The notes: generated by a model not told the origin, from the sequence alone. A DNA stretch of 64,000 nucleotides from Struthidea cinerea (GCA_013397865.1 VZTI01004088.1:5316849-5380848); one strand, 5' to 3'; counted from the stretch's first letter, positions 22,986 through 35,849 are shown. Program-made: numbers and translations.

Positions 22986-24360
22986 GATCTATTAATTTCC
23001 ATATATTCTTAGAATTTTTCTTCTTTGGGAGTATGTTTAAGGATAAATGTGATATGGAGTGTTGATTTTATGTCAGGCAGGACAGAGAAGATCCCTTAAA
23101 ATATTTTGTGTCTTTACAGTTATTTTAAGAAATTATTTGGAGTCAGATGCCTAAAGGTGAAAACACTGATTTAAAGGTGAAGGACTGATTTATAGCACTT
23201 TTTTTCCTTTACATTCATTGAAATAAACATCTGATGAGTTGTAGGAACACAGTTAATGTACGTTAAGAGGGGAAATAATGAAGACAATATATTTTTACGT
23301 GAAATGAAACATTTGAAAACATCAAGGAAGAGGACATTGTTGAGCACCGAGTTTTGTATCCGTGTCTCCAGCTGAGATCACTGCCCACTTGCAACCACAG
23401 AGAGCAGAGAGTGAAGAGCACCCTGAGGAAGGGTTACCCTTCACTGCCATGGTCAACCTAAAGTGTACAAGTTGTAACCTCACACTTGATTTTTAGGTTC
23501 CCATGGCTGTAATTATATCACAGAGCCTTTCAGGTAGCACACAGCTTCTGAGCAATATCTTTGGAAATACTGATTTATCTAACACAATGACTTTGTAAAT
23601 AGTTACTCTAAATAAAAAAGTGTTGAAGTAGGCTAAACTCATTTTATTTTCCTTTTCTTTTTTTTCTGGACTCCATCACCAATCTAAGTTCTTCATCTCA
23701 TTCTTGACATTTCTTTGACCACAAGAAAATTTAGGTCAAGAAGCTTCAGAAGTCACATTGTTAGCAAGAAATTGCACAAAATGTGACTGTACTAGCAACA
23801 GAAACTACAGAAAATAAAAATGTTAAAATTAATGTATTTCTGGCAAATATTTCTCTCTTCTATTAAAGCAAGAAAAATTAAATCATTCCTCAAGAAAAAA
23901 AAATCTTTTCCCAACAATCTCTAATAAAATAAATGTGAAGAAGTTCTTTTACCTATTCTCTTTGGAACTGGCTGGCCTGACCTTGGCCAAAGATTTTCAA
24001 TAGAGTTTTATAAAATTCTTGCATATTTACTTGTTTTGATCTTCTTTCAACTCAGCCACCCCTTGATGCAAAAATCTGTATATTCCATGCACTTATGTGT
24101 TTGCACCATTTATCAAAGAGTTTGCAAAACTCTTATTTTCTTTTTCTAGATTAATATCTCTGCTTTGCAGCCACTTTCTTCAGTTACTTTATACTCTATT
24201 TTGATTTATATGGAAATAATGAAATACAGTGAATCCCTACAAAAATGTTTCATTTAATAAAAAATTAGGATGCAGCTCCAATTTGATGATCTCTCATTTA
24301 AAAGAAACAGACTGTTGCACGTCAGTGTAAGTAGAAGAGGAAAAGAAAGAGACAATCTCA
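22986..24360. other. Non-genic AT-rich sequence
   Basis: No gene or transposon recognised. The patch 23,340-23,560 is slightly richer in G+C but shows no supported exon. Confidence 0.6.
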
Positions 24361-25030
24361 GAAAACTGCAGTGTGTCTGGGGACTGGGACGCTTTAGATA
24401 GTGACATTAATGTTCATTCTCCAAATAAGCTGGGGGACTACTGAGTTTAGAAAGAGCACTCTTTTCTCACGGCCCAGGGGCCCCACAAGCTAGCTTGATT
24501 TTTTTTTCCTGCACAATCTATATACCACAATCTAATCTTGTATAGCCAACAAGATTTACTGTCATGTTTAGGACATGCTTTAAATAGTGATTTGCCATCT
24601 CTTAAATAAATGTTGTTTGTAGCAGACAGTCTCTGGTTTCATTTTGTTTTCCCCATCTGCCATGAGGATCCCATTTTCCCGTTAGTGTGCTGACAACACA
24701 ACTTCGTTAAGGCTGGTTGGTTCCATTTGCATTGGACATCTCTTCTGCATATAGATTGATGAGTTTAATCAGCGAATCAGGAGAAAGACTTGGACATCAA
24801 TCAGTGTCAGTTTTCTTTCTTTCTAATTTCTGATTTGCTGCTTCTAGTTATCAATGCAATAAAATGATGCCAATTTGAGATAAAGGCTTGGAAATAGTGC
24901 AAAGTTAATGTAAAATTGTCAACAGGCCCAGGAGCCCTACTGCACTGTGATCACTGATATTTTGAAAAGGAGACACCATATTTAACAGCCAGGAACAATG
25001 ATGAATTCATTGTTCACCGTTCAGTAAAGA
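24361..25030. promoter_or_regulatory. Candidate conserved non-coding element with SOX palindrome
   Basis: A long repeat-free stretch with features common in developmental enhancers: GATTGATGAGTTTAATCAGC (homeodomain-like), CCATTTGCATTGG (POU-like), GATAAAGG, and at its right end a 23-base palindrome with two opposed SOX cores (24,993-25,015). No coding frame runs through it. The enhancer reading is inferred from motif density and lack of repeats, not from alignment. Confidence 0.35.
24993..25015. promoter_or_regulatory. Palindromic double SOX-type site
   Basis: GAACAATGA (24,993-25,001) and its exact reverse complement TCATTGTTC (25,007-25,015) flank five bases. Each arm holds an AACAATG/CATTGTT SOX core, facing each other. 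SOXE proteins (SOX8/9/10) bind inverted pairs as dimers, but usually with closer spacing (about 3-5 bases between 7-mers; here 7). The geometry is suggestive, not diagnostic. Confidence 0.45.
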
Positions 25031-26221
25031 AAACATTTAGTAGTCTACTGATTAAACCATACCATAGTGTCTTTTGTCTTATTAGTAGAACAAAAATATT
25101 CCTATGGATTTCCATGGACTGCTAATGAACCAAAAGGACAGTTTGTGCCTCAAAACCCAGCCTCATCTATCTTTAGAAGTAACATACTCAGTATTGTTTC
25201 ATAATGCCAGTGTACCTGGAACATCTCAAAGTATTGTTTCATGTATCTATTTTCACAGCAAACTGAAGGAATGGTAATCTTTTTCTTCATTATGGACAGA
25301 GTTGTCAATTAAAGCATAATAAGACTGAATCTATACCCTCAAGATCTGAATGTTCATATTGTTTTTAGGAAGATAATTCTGAACATTAGGAAGATCATTC
25401 TTATCAATTTGAATACAAAAGAGGTTTCCAAATTCCTCTAAGCATCCGGGTCTAACTGACTTCTCAGATCCTGTGAAGGCGATGAATCAAAGTAGATCCC
25501 CAGGCTAATTCCAAGCATTGCACTGTTCTCCCCCAATGGAAAGCACCATCCAGGTATACACCTTTGCCAACAGCAGATTGTTTTCCTGACTGTGGGGGGA
25601 ATGGAGCAGTGTTTCCTTATTGCTAGACCACCTTTATTGTCACACTCTAGGATGAAGTGAAATGTAAAGAGCACTCCTCCCATACCTACAGGTTAGAGAT
25701 GGAGAGATAAGGGAACTGGCAGAGAGATCACTGCTCCTCATGCCCTAGCATGGCCATGTAGTTTTGGTCCACAACGTGGGCCTAATTAAGGAATTAGACT
25801 AGCATCCTTTTTTACGGGGCTGTAGATTGAAAAACAGTATAGTTAGGCCAATTATGCCTATACCTCATAAAATGGTAAAAAAATTCAGCTCAAAAGTCAG
25901 CCACCCAAGAAGATAAAATGTCTCATGTAATTACACCTCTTTAAGTATGTTTCTGCTTTTATAAATGCTACTACATGTTCATGGAGATTTTTCTTTAGTT
26001 TACATGCTAGAAATCTGTGGTTTTGAAGCAGTAGGTCCTGAGATTTCTCCCTCAGTATTGAGTGCTTCTGATTCAGCTATTTACAACATTTTCATTACAA
26101 GTGAAAATCACACACATATTTGTAACGTCAAGTTTGTTTTATTTTTTTAAAACCTACGGCCAAACAGTGTTGCCAGAAATATCTGAGGAAATATCCATTT
26201 GATTTTAATTTATATGCAGGC
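25031..26221. other. Non-genic sequence; one 13-bp direct repeat
   Basis: No gene. AGTATTGTTTCAT occurs exactly at 25,190-25,202 and 25,230-25,242. A minus-strand frame at 25,438-25,683 (81 codons) lies in slightly GC-richer DNA but has no recognisable domain. Confidence 0.6.
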
Positions 26222-26255
26222 AATCACAGAATCACAGAATAGAATCACAGAATCC
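26222..26255 (-). mobile_element. CR1 tail, extremely truncated copy
   Basis: Three AATCACAG units (26,222-26,229, 26,230-26,237, 26,243-26,250) form the reversed CR1 3'-terminal repeat. The sequence that follows fits the CR1 body only poorly, so this is either an almost fully truncated insertion or the tail of a very diverged copy. Confidence 0.6.
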
Positions 26256-26514
26256 TGTGGTCAGATATGCTTAGAATGGAAACCACTTGCCTCACATATT
26301 AATTCATTCTGCAGTCTGCAATGTGGCACTGACTGAACATATACCATCTTTTTTGCTTCATACTTTGTAAAATAATTTTTCAGTTTTAACTTTTTTTTTA
26401 AAATTCTGAATGATACATCTCTTAAGAATAGTAAAACCATTATTATGAAATAACAATGATGGTGAAATGGTACATCTGCCAAAGCTGTACGTACTACAAT
26501 GTAGATTTCTTGCA

Positions 26515-26640
26515 TATTTGTATGTTTGTATTTATATACATATATAAGAATATGGATAGGTAGATGTATGTATATGTATTTATATGAGAGTATAAAAATG
26601 CACATATATATGTATGCATATCTGAATATAAGTCTATACA
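26515..26640. repeat. Decayed TA/TG-rich microsatellite
   Basis: Alternating T/A and T/G words (ATATACATATATAAG, GTATGTATATGTATTTATAT, CACATATATATGTATGCATA) without a single clean unit. Spurious frames on both strands arise from this pattern. Confidence 0.65.
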
Positions 26641-29639
26641 AAACAGTCTCGGTGCTTCAGGTATTTCAATACATATATTTCAGAGAGAGAGTGGGAGAAG
26701 ATCCAGCTGGGCCTTATTTAAGAGTTATGTGATCATCCTAGTCTGGGAAGAAAATGGTATGATTATATAAAACAAAGAAACAATGACAGAAGAATAACAG
26801 CAACCCATCTCAAATGTCAGAAAGTAAGCTATTTACTCATAGTGATAATGGTGACTGGTGATAATGGTGTCCATTCCTGCCTATCCCAATGGCAGGTAGC
26901 TAGATTTTGGTATAATACCTGGTATCAACAGAAGGCTTGTAACAGGGTTCAGAGGATTTCATCCTCCCAGAAGAGCCTTGAAAACATGCTGAGGTGTAGG
27001 TCCATAAGACCGATGCTACCTAAACTGGAAGATTTCCACCAGAGTCCACTGCATTCCATGTGGATTTATTAACCATCTTTGTAGCCACAGGAGAATAAAA
27101 TTGGAAGTTGCAGATGCAAAGTGATTAGACAGTTATTCTAAAATATATTCCGCATGCCAATAACACACCACCTAACAGAGCAGCAGTTCTCCAGGTGCTC
27201 TGAATTCTATGTCCCAACATCCATCAATGCTGGGTGATGGCTTTCAAGCCACCAAATTATATTATATCTCCTATATATTCAGACTATGCTTTGCTATCTT
27301 CTCTTACTGTTTTTCTCACAGAAACAAAGCCAGATATATGCTTAGGGCTCACTTCTAGAGGCACTTAGCATTGCAAAGGCACTTAGTGTCATCTGAGATG
27401 CCCTAAAACATTCCTGCCCAGCCTCAGCTGCCACTTCAGAAAGACACAGGTCTGCGATAGGTGCGGCATCGCATCTGACAGCCGTATGTGGATGCCTTAG
27501 GGTGTGTCAAGCAATGCTTGATGACAGTGCATAGAGAAACAAATCAAAGCCTCCTGGAAAAATGCTGCAATAACAAGTCTTGCCACCCTAGGCAGGTACC
27601 TCAGGCAGCCAAGACCAAAAATTTGCCCCTGGAGAGGTGAGACAGACATGGCTGGATCCTGCTGAGTCTGTGTTGCCCGGGCTCCCATCCCCACAAATGG
27701 GGGTGGAGGGTGAGAAGCAGATGAAGACAGGCTGCCTGGATCTGCCATCGCTGTGTTGAGCCCTCAGACTGCTGCTGCAGGCCTCATGTTGGAGTAGCCT
27801 TTTCTGAGTGTCTTTGCAGTCAATCCAGTGCTCAAGGGAAAAATTTTCCTTTTTCCCTTATAGCCTGCTGTGGAGACACTTATCACCCAGGCCATTCAAA
27901 CTGGCTCAGGGGTCCTGTTTAAAAGCAATCAACTGCATAAAATATGGGGCTGGCTGCCCTTATACCAATGTCTAATTTTAAAAAGGAAAGAGGCAGGGAT
28001 TCAGAAGAGCCTATACTTTTACTGCAGGGCAAGCTCATATTCAGCAAGCAGGATCCGATGTCCTTGGCTTGTATAGCTGTATTTACAATTAGCTCTAATA
28101 ATTGAGAAAAGACAGTTGTCCTGGAACTGACTCTGTGGGAACACCTGATCATGAAAACACAGAAGCTGGAGAAACCTCAAGGGACTTACACACACTTTTC
28201 ACACCTCCCCGATTAGTGACTGGAGCCAGGCCCTTTTGCTTGTGATAGATTAATCAGACCTTCCCTCAGCCACTAATTGGATGACAATCAGGTTCTCAGG
28301 GTATGCTGAATGGTGGAAAAAATTCTCGTTCCCTATATTTTATATGTCTTTCATTTCTGGCCTAGCTGTCTATTTTTTTTTCTTTTTCACTTTTTTTTTT
28401 ATGTGATTCATTTACTTTGTTACAGTTTCTTCTCCTTTAAATGAGCTGCATATTTTCACCCAGCATTAGTAACTTCCATCAGTTTTCCACTGAAGACACA
28501 ACCTTTTCTTCTTATTATAACAGCACAGCTTGCAAAGTGATAGCTAGGAATCAGATTGTGTCAGCACTCCCATTACAACCCCCCGTTTTCAGGGAGTCAT
28601 TTTTAGTGTGGCCACAGAAATATACTCAGGACTTACTGCTGCTATCTAGGTTTTGTTCAAAGAGTGGATTTCCTTTTCCTCCATGAAGATGAAAACCTTT
28701 GACCACTTTTAAACTCCAGGAATATAAACAAACCAGCACAGGGGAGAATGTGACTTGTTTATGAGGCCAAGGTTACATCAGTGGTTGTCTGCTCTATCCC
28801 TTTTCTGCCCCAGCACTTTACCCTTCCTCATAGTGGCTGTGTGTCTAGTCAAGAGACCTCAATAACATTCTCACTGAATGAATATACAAGGAGTCACTGA
28901 GACCGTTTGCTCCACAGAAGAATTTCAGCTCTTGAGTGTTTGTCCAAACTTTCTAGGGATATTCATTTAACTTCTCCACCTAGTTCACCAATGTCAGCTG
29001 GAGATCCTAAGATTCCATTTCCTGGACTTTGTTCAATTATTTAAATTTAATATTGCGGTTGGGTTTTGGTTTTGGCTTGGTTTTTGAAAGTTTGTTTCTT
29101 TTGTTTGGTTGATCTTGTATTGCTACTGGGTTTTTTTCCACCAACTGATAATGATTTGAATCTGAATTGATATGGTCACTCAAATTCAATAAGTATATAT
29201 TTTCATTTTCCCTCAATAATTTTTTCATAAACCCTCAAATTATCTATATCTCTCATTAACTGATTTTTTAATAAATATCAGCACTCTTCATTCAAGAGGA
29301 AACAAAATAGAAATATTTCCAGAATTATTTAACTGCAGTAGAAGTAATTGTAACTGCACTGAACAAATTTGCTGAATGAATAAGATTTCATAATCATGCA
29401 AAATCACTTCTACCAACTTTCACATTCTATTACAGCTGAGCAAACATTATGAAGAGAAAGTGTCTCTGATTGTATGCATTACTTATTTTGTCCTAGGCTT
29501 AAGGAAACCGAGGTATGTAGACTGTGGTGCCCCTGACAATTGAAGCCTGTCTGTACAGAATCTATCTATAATAGACTATTCTAGGTTCTGTGCCAAAATC
29601 AGGAATTTTCTCTATCCAGTGAGCCAGCATTACTTCAGT
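26641..29639. other. Non-genic sequence
   Basis: No gene or transposon supported. 27,400-27,800 is GC-richer than its surroundings and has an 83-codon minus frame with no recognisable domain. GTGATAATGGTG is directly repeated at 26,842-26,869. 28,370-28,440 is T-rich. Confidence 0.6.
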
Positions 29640-29860
29640 AGAAGCCCCTTGTACCAGCTTCTGACCTGTGAGTTAACACCATGCTCACACTGTCTCTCTC
29701 ACCTAGAGGTCTACCTAAGTCAACTCCATCCTTTGAATCAAATTCTCTTTTCTCCTCAACACCACTTTAAATGTAAACATCATGTCCTTGTCTATAAGGC
29801 TTCACCTAACCAAGCTCCTCTCTTTTTTTTGACTAGCCTTTTAAGGTTATTTATATACTG
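29640..29860 (+). mobile_element. Possible L2-type LINE relic (ORF2 end)
   Basis: The plus-strand frame carries HHFKCKHHVLVYKAS followed by NQAPLFFLTSLL. This resembles the C-terminal segment of L2-clade LINE ORF2 (pattern: R-x-FK-x-hhhh-YKA-x-x-x-x-AP-x-YL-x-x-LL). The preceding 40 residues fit only loosely. If right, it is a very old non-functional fragment. Chance similarity is possible because the match is about 25 residues long. Confidence 0.35.
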
Positions 29861-31552
29861 ATGCTTTATATATACATGTGTTTCTGCACAATTACAAAGG
29901 AAAATCATCAAGCACCTTGTTTCCAACTTTGAACTCATTTTCAGTTACATAACTCTGGCCTGGTTCTTTCTAGAATTTCCCAGCTAACAAGCAGACTGCA
30001 GTGATCAGTTGATTCCTGATTACCTCCCACAAATCCCTCCGTAAACACACGAGTCTTCCATAATTTTGCTGTGAAAGAACCCTGATGTGCCATTACAAAT
30101 ATTGCCCTGAGAAGATCAAATTCTTCACCCTATTTTTCTGCTCCACTTATACATTTCACCAATGAATGAGATCATTTTCTTGACTCAGTCTGTGACATCA
30201 TTTCAACTATGTGTATTCAAATCCATGTGAGAATCCATTTCTTTTTGCTACCTGCAAGCACTAGCTGGTAATTGTTTATATGGCAACCATCTTTTATGAA
30301 AATAGATTAACAAACCAACTGTGTTATTAAAACTTAAAATTCAACAAGTATATTAATTATCCTGACCATTACGGCTGTACGATGAGCTCCTCTAGACCTC
30401 TTCAGTTATTTAGACTGCTGCTTCTGTGAGACAAGGATCTTTCTTTTGGATGTGGTGAGAATATATCCAGAAGGCTGTAAATCATAGTTTACAAAACCTT
30501 AATTATCATAGCTCATCTTGGTAATAAAAGGGAAATTGCCCTAAACTAAGTTCTTATTTTCAGCAACCCAATAATTCTTTTTATCTGAACATCACAGTAA
30601 AGTTTTTTGGTTTTTTTCTTTATATCTAGTACTTTTCACTTAAGAACTCTCTTCTAAAACAAACTAATAAAAATTAATTTGTGCTTCCCAATTTTTATTT
30701 TCCAGTTAAGCTTTTAAAAGTCGTACATATAATGTGGTTTTCTGATTTCAGCTTAATGCCTAAATACACCTGGATTTATTACTAACATTCTTTACAACAT
30801 TGTTTGAGTGCATTTAGCAACTGTTGTTGTTTTGTTCCTTGTGGATAAGACTCTTTATTTTAAACCAAAATTTAGAGTCTGCTTTCAAACCTACTTTTTG
30901 AGTTTATTCAGCTGCAGAGTGATAGAAAGTAGGTAACAAAGTTGAGAGACGGAAAGATAAATGCACTAATGTAAATTTAGGCCTCTTCAGGTCCCAAACA
31001 TTTCTCACAGAATGCAGTCTGTTACTACAACTTTACTGCAGCATGCATAAGAGCAGATTTAAGAGGTGATGCTTACAAGTTGAATTGTTTGGGGAAATGA
31101 TGATGGATTTTTGGCCATGAAATAAAACCTGAGAGTACTGAGCAAATAAGCATATAGCTGAAATTGTAGAAGTCTTCGTTCTTCCCTCAGTAGGGGCTAT
31201 TGGATAGAAATCTGTCCTTTTCCAGGAAAGAAAAGGTGACCACTGAGAAGCTGTTCATTGAGATGATCCACATTAGAGTGGTCAGAGAAGCCTTTTACGT
31301 ATGGATGGTTAACTGAAGAATGAATGACCAATTTCTAGTCCCCTGAGATGCTATAGGTCAACTTCCTTTGCTGTTTCGTTTGCATAATACCATCTTTAAC
31401 TCGGAATTATCTAAAGGCATGATTTGATTTCATACTCCCACATTCCCAGGTGTAGCCTTCAGGATATTTGCCATAGGTTATCCTCTTATTATATTTCTTT
31501 GCTTCTGAAGTTGACCTTTTAGTCAATTTTTACTCCAACTTCCCCAGCAGCT
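29861..31552. other. Non-genic AT-rich sequence
   Basis: No gene. 29,990-30,120 is C-rich and could be a continuation of the possible LINE relic upstream, but I see no firm match. Confidence 0.55.
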
Positions 31553-31880
31553 TTGCACGTCTATAACGCCTTTCCTCCAAAGGTCTCAAAGTGCATTATA
31601 GCCACCAATGAAATACAGGTGAGATTTTCAAGGGTGCGAAGGGCACTTAGAATGATTCCTCTTCCTGGTTTTCAGGGAGGTCCGAACACCTGTCTTTCCC
31701 TGCTGTATCTTTGGATATTTCTCTTTAACACACCCCACAAGGATGTGAAGAGGCTAAGTGTAGTTTGTTCCATTTTACTAAAGGGGAAACTGAGGCACAA
31801 TTGCAGATAACAGGCTAGATAAGGCTCACAGCTGCACTTTCGTGGAAGGGCACCTAAGGGATTCAAGTTCTGGGCTGCTA
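31553..31880. repeat. Ancient amniote-type interspersed repeat
   Basis: Elements of a known old repeat pattern occur in order: CCTCCAAAGGTCTCAAAGTG, GAGATTTTCAAGGGTGC, then CATTTTACTAAAGGGGAAAC followed by TGAGGCACAATTGCAG, then a phrase near 'gattcaagttctgggct'. The 'gaaactgaggcac' block occurs in MIR/L2-like and related old vertebrate repeats. The exact family is uncertain and the copy is diverged. An 85-codon frame over it is not a gene. Confidence 0.5.
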
Positions 31881-34800
31881 TCTCAATTACTAGAGTGCCC
31901 TTGCAGGCTAACCTTCACATTTCCTTCTGCTACCTTAATTCGGATTACATCTGTGACATGAGAAGAAAGGACCCTTCTTTAAAGCGGTTCCAGCTTCTTC
32001 AAGTCCATTCTAGAATATTTTAAAAGCAAACTCCATGGAATGTTCCCCTAGAGCCTGGAGCAAGCTTTTTCTCAGCTGTTCTGGTCTATTGGGTTCATAT
32101 GTATTCAGGGCTTCAGGCATTTTATGTAGCTAGTTGATTAAATATATATTTAGAATTTTTCAATATGCATATTAATTACCCAATAGACTAGAATGACTAT
32201 TTAGGAGAAATTTCTGCCCATTGTGTAGAAGCATTATAAAAATCCTACGAAAAATAGCAACTGCACATGCTTAAATTCTTCAGTTCTTTCTGTGCTGGAC
32301 CCCTCTTATGCTCCCTAACATACCAGAACCAAGCTGTATCATACCTTGGAATAATCACCGGACAAATTTGCATTATTGCATCACATGGATGCAAAATTTC
32401 ACCTGAAACTGAATTTTTTTCCTCCCTTTATCAGACCACAAACTGATAAATCTCCCTAAGTGCAGATTGCTACAGGATCAGGACCCTTACAAAGTACCAG
32501 AAAGCAAATCCATCATCATTATTGTTGTTAGTGTTCTATTTTTTAAAATAAAGGAAATTGGTGGGGGTGAGGAATAATGAATCAGTGCATTTTCCTACAA
32601 AGTATTTCAGTTTGAATCTGGTTTGTGCTCCCATATTCATGGGTGGGGGTGAGAGGGAATGAGGAGTAGCAGAACTGTACTAGAGGTACCAGTAAGACCA
32701 CGGGAATATCCGGATGAGAATAGCCAGGCAGAATGTGTGTGGGTGTGTATGTGGTCCAAGGAACTGGTGAAGAGACTAAGGAAAACTTTGTGCTATTATC
32801 TTTCCCTGGTCCTCTCACTCCTTCCCAAGAGCTCTGGATTTCATGGTAAATGTTCCTACATCACCTGCCACATGCATGGTTGTATGTGCAGCCCTTCCTG
32901 TGTAACTCCAGGAATACTCTTCTGATGCGCCCTTCCTGACTATACATCCCAAATACTGAAATCCTCTTTCTCAGGCTACTCCTAGTAACCCTGTAAGTAT
33001 GTGTTTGAAGATGTGTGCCCATGTTTTGGAGACAGTGTTTTACAAACTGAGAATCACAAGATGAGAAAAGAAGGCTGGTTGCAGAAGAGCAACACAGGAT
33101 CACCTAGATACTAGCAGACACATTTCTGTTCTGTTAAATTATTGGAGACCCAATAATCAATGGAATCATCTCATCCCAGTCTCTCTCTGCCTGCTTAAAA
33201 ATTCATCATATGTGGACTATAATGCAGCATGGTTGATTGAGGACTCACTCCATTCCCTAGGTTACACGAGGGAGGTCCCAGCACTTCATGCCAAGGTTGT
33301 TAGATCTAGTTCCCTAAGTATATATTTTTGTATATGAAGGCGGATTGCTTGGATGAGATGTGAATGACACTGAGCCACTTACAGCTATGAAATGAGGTGC
33401 TGTATACCTCCTCTTGGAAATAAAGCCTGCTGGATTTAAGTCTCAAAACAGGCTCCTGAAGTTCAACAGTTAAATTCTGCATGCTGATTTACACAAATTT
33501 ATAGCAATTCCTCAACTGACTGATCTGTTGGAAAAGTTTCAAAATGAATCCTATGTTGTTTTAAGGCTCTCCTGGCTCTTTCCTGAGGGCAATGGGCAGA
33601 GTAGCACAACCCTAATACTGGCTGTAAAAGCTGCACCCCAGCAAGTCAAGTATCAAGGAAGATAAATGCTCTGTCAACCTGCTCTGCCGTTATTAAAGGA
33701 ACACAGCTGAAGTGTGTGCTGATGGACCATGAAATCTGAGGAGAGCCACAAGTCACTCAAGGTGAGAAATATCTTCTAGGGGGTCACACAGTATCTTTGA
33801 TGTTTCTGTGAAATTATCACACCATAAACTGACAGACTAAAATATTAGGTTTTGACCTTTTAAGTCAATCATATCACTTGTTATCTCAAAGATCTTTCAT
33901 TTGCAACTTGGTCACATATCAGAAAGTTTAACGTCCTTTTCGTGGTAAAAAACAGGTGCAAGCAAACCCTCTGGGAAAGAGTGAGCTATGAAAGCCATTC
34001 GTAATCTTGTACTCTTGCCACACTATCTCACTTCAAATGTGGTATATAGGTGTAAAGTTAAAGCATAAATAATACCACTTGCACATCTGCCTGAAAAACT
34101 CAGGGAAGGCAGTGCACACTGTGCTTTTCACAGGCATGTTCGGGTTTGAAGTGCAAATGTAAGCCCATAACGAAAGCTGAATCCTCCATAAACAATTGCC
34201 AACATGAATTCTCAAATAAACATGAAATCCAGTAAGATACTAATATGAGTACATAGTAAGAGTAGGCAAACACATTACCTCTGATGTGCCTGGGCCCCAG
34301 TTGCACTCACTGCGTGGAAAATACTGGAAATTCTGATTAACACTTCACTTTTTCTTTGACTAAACTGAAGAGCTTTGAGACTGACCTTAAAGGACAATAA
34401 CTGAAAAGAGTCTTCAGCATGAAAAATTGAGATGTGCAGGACTAGTACCATTGTCAATATATTGGTCTAAGGTTACAAACAAAACGTAAAATATTCTCTA
34501 AATTCACATATTTCAGAGGAGAAATTAATAAGCTCATTATATTATATGAGATAAAATCACTGGATTTACTGAAATAAGGTCTGATAAACAGAAATTCCAT
34601 TAGGGAAATTGAGTGCCCATCATTATTATCGTGTCTTATATGAAATGGCTGGTTTCTTTTCCTACAAATATCCAGAAGTAGGAGGACAATCAGCAGGTGG
34701 TGAAATGCATAATAAAAATGATACCTCTGTACAACCATTACCTCAGCTACTGATCTGCTCCATAACTCTAATCAGCTTTTTTTCCCTGCTCGTTGACAGA

Positions 34801-34890
34801 GTAAAGTTGTAAGGCTTCAATTGCTGTACAATAGAAATTTTTTGATCTTGAAACCAGCCAGAGCTCACTGACTTAGAATTCACTTATTCT
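31881..34890. other. Non-genic sequence
   Basis: No gene or transposon recognised. Scattered frames of 60-94 codons on both strands show no domain. 32,560-32,760 is G-rich on the plus strand. Confidence 0.6.
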
Positions 34891-34894
34891 ATGA

Positions 34895-34909
34895 TGAGTC
34901 AGTGACTCC
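34895..34909. promoter_or_regulatory. Overlapping AP-1/MARE-like palindrome
   Basis: TGAGTCAGTGACTCC contains TGAGTCA (34,895-34,901), a perfect AP-1 site, and a mirrored TGACTC half starting at 34,903. GAGTCA-G-TGACTC is a perfect dyad. Such paired sites bind bZIP factors (FOS/JUN, MAF, NRF2 families). A single short site could arise by chance. Confidence 0.35.
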
Positions 34910-35849
34910 ATGGACAGGAACATTTATCTCAGAGAAAACCTGGTATTCACAATCTGTATTTTCATGCTATGATGTGATGTCCAGGTAAGAATGATGCTGT
35001 TCATGCTATAATTTTTCTCAGATATCCTGTCATTTTAAGGACACTTTAGCCTCTGTATTTAATGGGAAATTACATGATTTCAGACTTTGAATAAAATATT
35101 TCATTTGGAGTGAAATAAAAGAAAATTATTTTATGTTGTTTTGGATAGCTAAAAATGAAAGTTTTGTAATATAAATTTCATTTATAGCATGGATTTGACA
35201 GTTACAACATAATTAAAAATACTCAAAAGTAAAATGAGAAGTAGAGTGAGGAGAGGAGAGGCCAAGCTAATTGAAGACAACAGATCTTATGATAGCTAAC
35301 ATAGGCCTGAATTTTTTTTCTAGCAAGACAGTGCTTTTTCTGATGAATACTATGTCTCACATAAAACTTCAGGTTAGCTCTACTGCAGATAGGAAAAAGC
35401 ACTTTTTTTTTACTTTTGTTGTAGAAAAGAATAGCCATCCGAGATGTTAGCTTTCTTTCAAGAGTGGTAAGAAGTCATATGTTGTTAGTTCCATCACTGT
35501 TGGGTAGAATGGCATACAGGAACCACAAGAAATAATAGTTAATGGAACCAGCATTTACTGTGTTTTTCCTCCCATAGGAATCAGAGATCTGTGCTACAGG
35601 TGGGAGTTTACAGCACCTGCCTGAAACTACAAATCAGTCCAGGATCTGCAAAGAGGCCCTTTGGCTAGGTTTGAGGTTAGCATATTTATATATACTATGT
35701 AAGTTTGTGAGCTAAATAGCTGTGTCCACATCATTTTAAAAAAATTTGAATGGCCCATTCTCTGATTGGCTGCTCAATAGCCACTGTTCATCATTCTTTC
35801 TTTCTCTCCCTAGTTCAAGTCTTCTCCAGTTTCTGTGGCTTGCAGATTT
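34910..35849. other. Non-genic AT-rich sequence
   Basis: Nothing recognised beyond short A/T runs. Confidence 0.6.

Noticed and set aside
26261..26732. Frames on both strands rich in Y, I, M and H
   Set aside because: Produced by the TA/TG-rich microsatellite.
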